From Aldehydirespirator sp965221185 (lineage in GTDB: Bacteria > Actinomycetota > Acidimicrobiia > Acidimicrobiales > Aldehydirespiratoraceae): a stretch of DNA of 64,000 nucleotides. The position numbers and the translations under genes are program-made. Below the pieces are notes generated by a model. The model was not told the DNA's origin. It ran no database searches and saw only the letters and a program-made list of their open reading frames with translations. The DNA is taken from positions 3,844,001 to 3,908,000 of the forward strand of contig OZ244866.1 in NCBI GenBank assembly GCA_965221185.1, given 5' to 3'. Below, piece by piece: positions 61,668 to 64,000 of the stretch (position 1 is its first letter; each line of letters opens with the position of its first letter).

Positions 61668-61993
61668 CCCCAGCGCGATTTTCCCCGCAGCACCGCCAAC
61701 TCGACGGCCTGCTCGACCACCGTCGCCTGGAGCCGGTCGACCTCGGCCCGCAACGCCGCGGCCTCCGACGCCTCCTGGCGAGACTGACGCGGCCGGCCCG
61801 GCCTCGACGCCTGCAGCGCCGCGATCGCTCCATCGCGGGCAACCGCTCGCAGCCGGGTGATCACCGACCGGTCCACCCCAGCCTCGGCTGCGGCGTCGGC
61901 CTGGGAGATCTGCCCCGTCAGCATCCGCAGCCACAAGTCGTACTTCTGCTCTGCTGTCAGCATCCGCTTCGGCTTCCGCGGTGTCGATGTCAT
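61664..61993 (-). CDS. IS transposase OrfA (HTH), copy 2
   Basis: 109 residues: RMLTAEQKYDLWLRMLTGQISQADAAAEAGVDRSVITRLRAVARDGAIAAL (HTH) and a coiled coil ending VLRGKSRWG. It has the same layout as 60128-60472 but about half-different sequence. Confidence 0.9.
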   Translation of the reverse strand: MTSTPRKPKRMLTAEQKYDLWLRMLTGQISQADAAAEAGVDRSVITRLRAVARDGAIAALQASRPGRPRQSRQEASEAAALRAEVDRLQATVVEQAVELAVLRGKSRWG

Positions 61994-62033
61994 CGTTGAT
62001 GGCCTCCATAATCAAGGCCAGCAACCATCTCAG

Positions 62034-62270
62034 ATGCAGTCCGAAAGAACCGGGATCCCGTCGCGCGAAGTCAGACGCAACAAATGGGAGTATCCCATCG
62101 CGAGTCTCGCCCTGGACAACTGGTGCTTCCAGGACAGGCACATCTGGGACTATCGGGTAGGCGGAGGCAACATACTGCACCGGCACTGCTGGTGGTGCGA
62201 CCGAGTTGAGATAAAGACTCGCGGCGGCTGGGTCATGACCCAGGTCAAGCGCCGCGATGCCGATGACTAG
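62034..62270 (+). CDS. Hypothetical protein fragment beside the IS end
   Basis: ATG 62034 lies inside the IS end. The peptide WEYPIASLALDNWCFQDRHIWDYRVGGG then HRHCWWCDRVEIKTRGGW is unlike random coding, with a Cys...HxHCxxC pattern that may bind metal. It is probably the 3' part of a gene whose start was lost to the insertion. Confidence 0.4.
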   Translation: MQSERTGIPSREVRRNKWEYPIASLALDNWCFQDRHIWDYRVGGGNILHRHCWWCDRVEIKTRGGWVMTQVKRRDADD

Positions 62271-62372
62271 CACATCAGAACGGCGCGATTGGTGCGCCCG
62301 GGCGCCGGCGGCCACTTGGTTCGCGCCACTCTCCTCGGTTTCGCGCCATGTCTCTATGAAGGTGAAGGCAAG

Positions 62373-62735
62373 TCATCCGGCCGAGTTGCTCGACCGGCCG
62401 TCTCTCTCTATACGGAACCCCACAAGTGCCCATGCCTCATCGTTGACGGCAGCCTTCGCCTCGTAGACGGCATCCACCATCCGGATGCCCTCTACGCACA
62501 TCTCGGCCTCCACCATGTCTGAGCTCAGCGGAGCGTCGACTGCGACGCGCCGGAAGCTCTCCACCCAACCGCCGTCTTTCAGCGGGTCGCAATCGGGACA
62601 CTCCTCGCGGTGCTGTGTCCACGCCCCCACGAGCGCGGTGCCTTCGGCCACCAGCCTTTCAACTTCGGCTCGGGCCGCGGCCAGCTCCATCCGGTCGACG
62701 AGGCTCTCCTGTGGCTGCGGGTGTGTTGCGCTCAT
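62373..62735 (-). CDS. Hypothetical protein, 120 residues
   Basis: From ATG 62735: ELAAARAEVERLVAEGTALVGAWTQHREECPDCDPLKDGGWVESFRRV. It has an N-terminal helix, a CPDC motif, no membrane segment and no recognised family. Codon use fits the high-GC background. An extension to 62804 is possible but less likely. Confidence 0.5.
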   Translation of the reverse strand: MSATHPQPQESLVDRMELAAARAEVERLVAEGTALVGAWTQHREECPDCDPLKDGGWVESFRRVAVDAPLSSDMVEAEMCVEGIRMVDAVYEAKAAVNDEAWALVGFRIERDGRSSNSAG

Positions 62736-62871
62736 CCCACCAGCCTTGCAGAGGCTCTGCCCCGCAACCGGAGAACCAACTCGCAGCCCCTCCGGCTCAG
62801 CCAACGGCGGGTAGCTCAGCTTCGAGGACAGGCGCCACTACATAGACGATGAGTGCGGCCAAGCGGGTCGT

Positions 62872-62964
62872 CTAGCTGAATGAGGCTGGCACTGAGCGTT
62901 GCCCGTCGGTGTTGTTGCCCCAGCATTCGACGGTGCCGTTGGTGCGCAGCCCACAGCGGGCAAC
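62872..62964 (-). pseudogene. Single RCC1-type repeat remnant
   Basis: The minus frame reads VARCGLRTNGTVECWGNNTD then GQRSVPASFS and a stop. CGLRTNGTVECWGNN is the hallmark of bacterial RCC1-like beta-propeller repeats. Only one blade remains. The adjoining part in another frame (VEVSVIMRALEPEVFDAVWEAI) may be a transposase start. The following 63060-63309 is AT-rich and shows no gene. Confidence 0.55.
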
Positions 62965-63309
62965 AGCCCCCGGATCGCCTCCCAGACAGCATCGAACACC
63001 TCCGGCTCCAGCGCGCGCATAATGACAGAAACCTCCACCTGGTCGTCGTTGTTGTGCACCCGACATCACAGCCGGGAAACCTCGGCGACCGGTGGATGGT
63101 CACCTATTCGCGCGCCCTCTTAGTATTTGCCCTGCTAAATAGCCATTTTTGGCACTGAGATTGGCGGAGGTGGACGGGCTCCATCAGTTCTAGAGACAGC
63201 ACAGCCCCAAATAGGCTGTTTTCCTGGCCTTCATGTATAATTTTTTGTATAATCAAAAAACTCGCAAAACATAAACATGCAGGTTATTAGCTATTTTTGG
63301 GCTTTGAAA

Positions 63310-63399
63310 TGGCGGAGAGTATGGGATTTGAACCCATGGTGACCCGGAGGCCACAACGGCTTTCGAGGCCGCCCCATTCGTCCGCTCTGGCAACTCTCC
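63310..63399 (-). tRNA. tRNA-Ser (CGA anticodon)
   Basis: 90 nt with encoded CCA. Acceptor GGAGAGT/ACTCTCC (7 bp), discriminator G, anticodon loop CTCGAAA (CGA), a long variable arm (class II) and T arm CATGGG-TTCAAAT-CCCATA. It reads UCG codons. Its 3' end faces the accessory region. Confidence 0.95.
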
Positions 63400-63409
63400 G
63401 CTGCAGAGG

Positions 63410-63898
63410 CTACCGGCGGCCCTCCGGGTCGCCTGCTGGGCCAGCGTCGGAGCCGCGCAGGTCTGAGAAGAACTCCTGGAGCAGCGCGGCGCACTCCTCG
63501 GCCCGCACCCGTGGAACCACGTCGAACTCGTGGTTGAGCCGGGGATCGGCGCCGAGGTTGTAGAGCGAGCCCAGGGCGCCGGCCTTGGGGTCGTCGGCGC
63601 CGAAGACGACCCTGCCCACCCGGGCCTGCTGCAGCGCTCCGGCGCACATGGGGCACGGCTCCAGGGTCACGGCCACCGTCGCGCCGTCGAGACGCCAGCC
63701 GCCCAGGCGGGCCGCGGCGCCGCGCAGGGCCAGGATTTCGGCGTGGGCGGTGGGATCGCCGGTGCGCTCGCGCTCGTTGTGGCGGCGGGCGATCACCTCG
63801 CCGTTGAGCCACACCACCGCGCCCACGGGCACGTCGCCGTCAGCAGGTGCGGCCCGGGCCTCGGTCAAGGCCAGCTCCATCAGCTCGTCGTCGGTCAC
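63410..63898 (-). CDS. tadA: tRNA-specific adenosine deaminase
   Basis: The 162-residue protein has the CDA zinc site: TAHAEILALR (His, catalytic Glu) and LEPCPMCAGALQQARVGRVVFGADDPKAGA (two Cys). It converts A34 to inosine in tRNA-Arg(ACG). GTG 63898 is the start; it overlaps the stop of a short upstream copy of its own 5' end (63895-63951). The gene lies 10 bp from the tRNA-Ser gene. Confidence 0.95.
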   Translation of the reverse strand: MTDDELMELALTEARAAPADGDVPVGAVVWLNGEVIARRHNERERTGDPTAHAEILALRGAAARLGGWRLDGATVAVTLEPCPMCAGALQQARVGRVVFGADDPKAGALGSLYNLGADPRLNHEFDVVPRVRAEECAALLQEFFSDLRGSDAGPAGDPEGRR

Positions 63899-63951
63899 GG
63901 CGCGGCCCGGGCTTCGGTCGACGCCAGCTCCATGAGCTCGTCGTCGGTCAC
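63849..63951 (-). repeat. tadA: 53-bp tandem duplication of the tadA 5' end
   Basis: Bases 63849-63898 and 63902-63951 are about 92% identical. The upstream copy encodes an 18-residue peptide beginning VTDDELMELASTEARAAP whose TGA (63897-63895) overlaps the tadA GTG. The 53-bp period shifts the frame, giving a leader peptide coupled to tadA. Confidence 0.85.
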
Positions 63952-64000
63952 GGCGCGGTCCGGGGGCCGGGCTTGCGGCTCGTGAGGATCACAGTGCCGG

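Larger units (their letters stand above)
60561..62042 (-). mobile_element. Two-ORF insertion sequence of the same family, copy 2 (divergent)
   Basis: About 1482 bp. Left end GGCCGCATCCGATGGTCGCT (60561) and the complement of GCAACCATCTCAGATGCAG (right, to 62042) are imperfect inverted repeats. It is not a duplicate of copy 1: proteins share layout and motifs but differ throughout. Confidence 0.7.

Overview
The window looks like a chromosomal segment from a high-GC actinobacterium, most likely an uncultured member of the Acidimicrobiia. Support is indirect: high GC in the core genes, frequent GTG starts, many 4-bp ATGA/GTGA gene overlaps, actinobacterial-type lipoproteins, and hydantoinase, thiolase/DUF35 and LLM enzyme families. 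No rRNA or ribosomal protein gene is present to confirm this.

Layout. (1) 1-7.6 kb, plus strand: the end of a hydantoinase B gene, an unknown gene, hydantoinase A, a thiolase-like protein lacking the usual active-site Cys, a DUF35 Zn-ribbon/OB protein and an acyl-CoA ligase, probably a catabolic cluster. (2) 8.5-20.4 kb: thirteen minus-strand genes, including an SsuABC-type ABC importer, a GntR/FadR regulator, a VAO-type flavoenzyme, VOC and muconolactone-isomerase-like proteins, an SDR, a cupin fused to three rhodanese domains, an LLM flavin enzyme, a Zn alcohol dehydrogenase and a cysteine-dioxygenase-like cupin. Together they suggest uptake and breakdown of an organic, perhaps sulfur-containing, substrate. 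(3) 20.5-30.4 kb, housekeeping: 2OG-Fe(II) oxygenase, polyprenyl synthase, xseB-xseA, ABC exporter, an in-frame PncB-PncA fusion, an enolase-superfamily enzyme and a 1-Cys peroxiredoxin.

(4) 30.5-33.5 kb is a patchwork of gene fragments and duplicated pieces around an intact Fic gene. (5) 33.6-51.6 kb is a lower-GC integrated element: tyrosine integrase, AlpA-like excisionase, RHH protein, VapE-type primase/helicase and an iteron-like origin candidate. It continues with a possible cargo set (RecB/RNase H-like nuclease, ADP-ribosylglycohydrolase, RmuC) and a cluster of related unknown lipoproteins and membrane proteins followed by a transposase-like protein. (6) 51.7-63.3 kb is a decaying accessory zone: a truncated peroxiredoxin, a secreted repeat protein, a recombinase tail at a tRNA(CAU), a broken integrase, two paralogous toxin-antitoxin loci (one toxin frameshifted), a NYN gene with an in-frame stop, a truncated ISL3 transposase, and two adjacent two-ORF insertion sequences. 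(7) 63.3-64 kb returns to core genes: tRNA-Ser(CGA) and tadA, whose 5' end is tandemly duplicated.

The most interesting parts are the lipoprotein cluster at 43.8-49.0 kb, the nuclease-ADP-ribosylhydrolase-RmuC set next to it, the origin-like repeat block at 37.66-37.80 kb, the PncB-PncA fusion and the cupin-rhodanese fusion. All functional calls are from reading motifs by eye; no database search was run.
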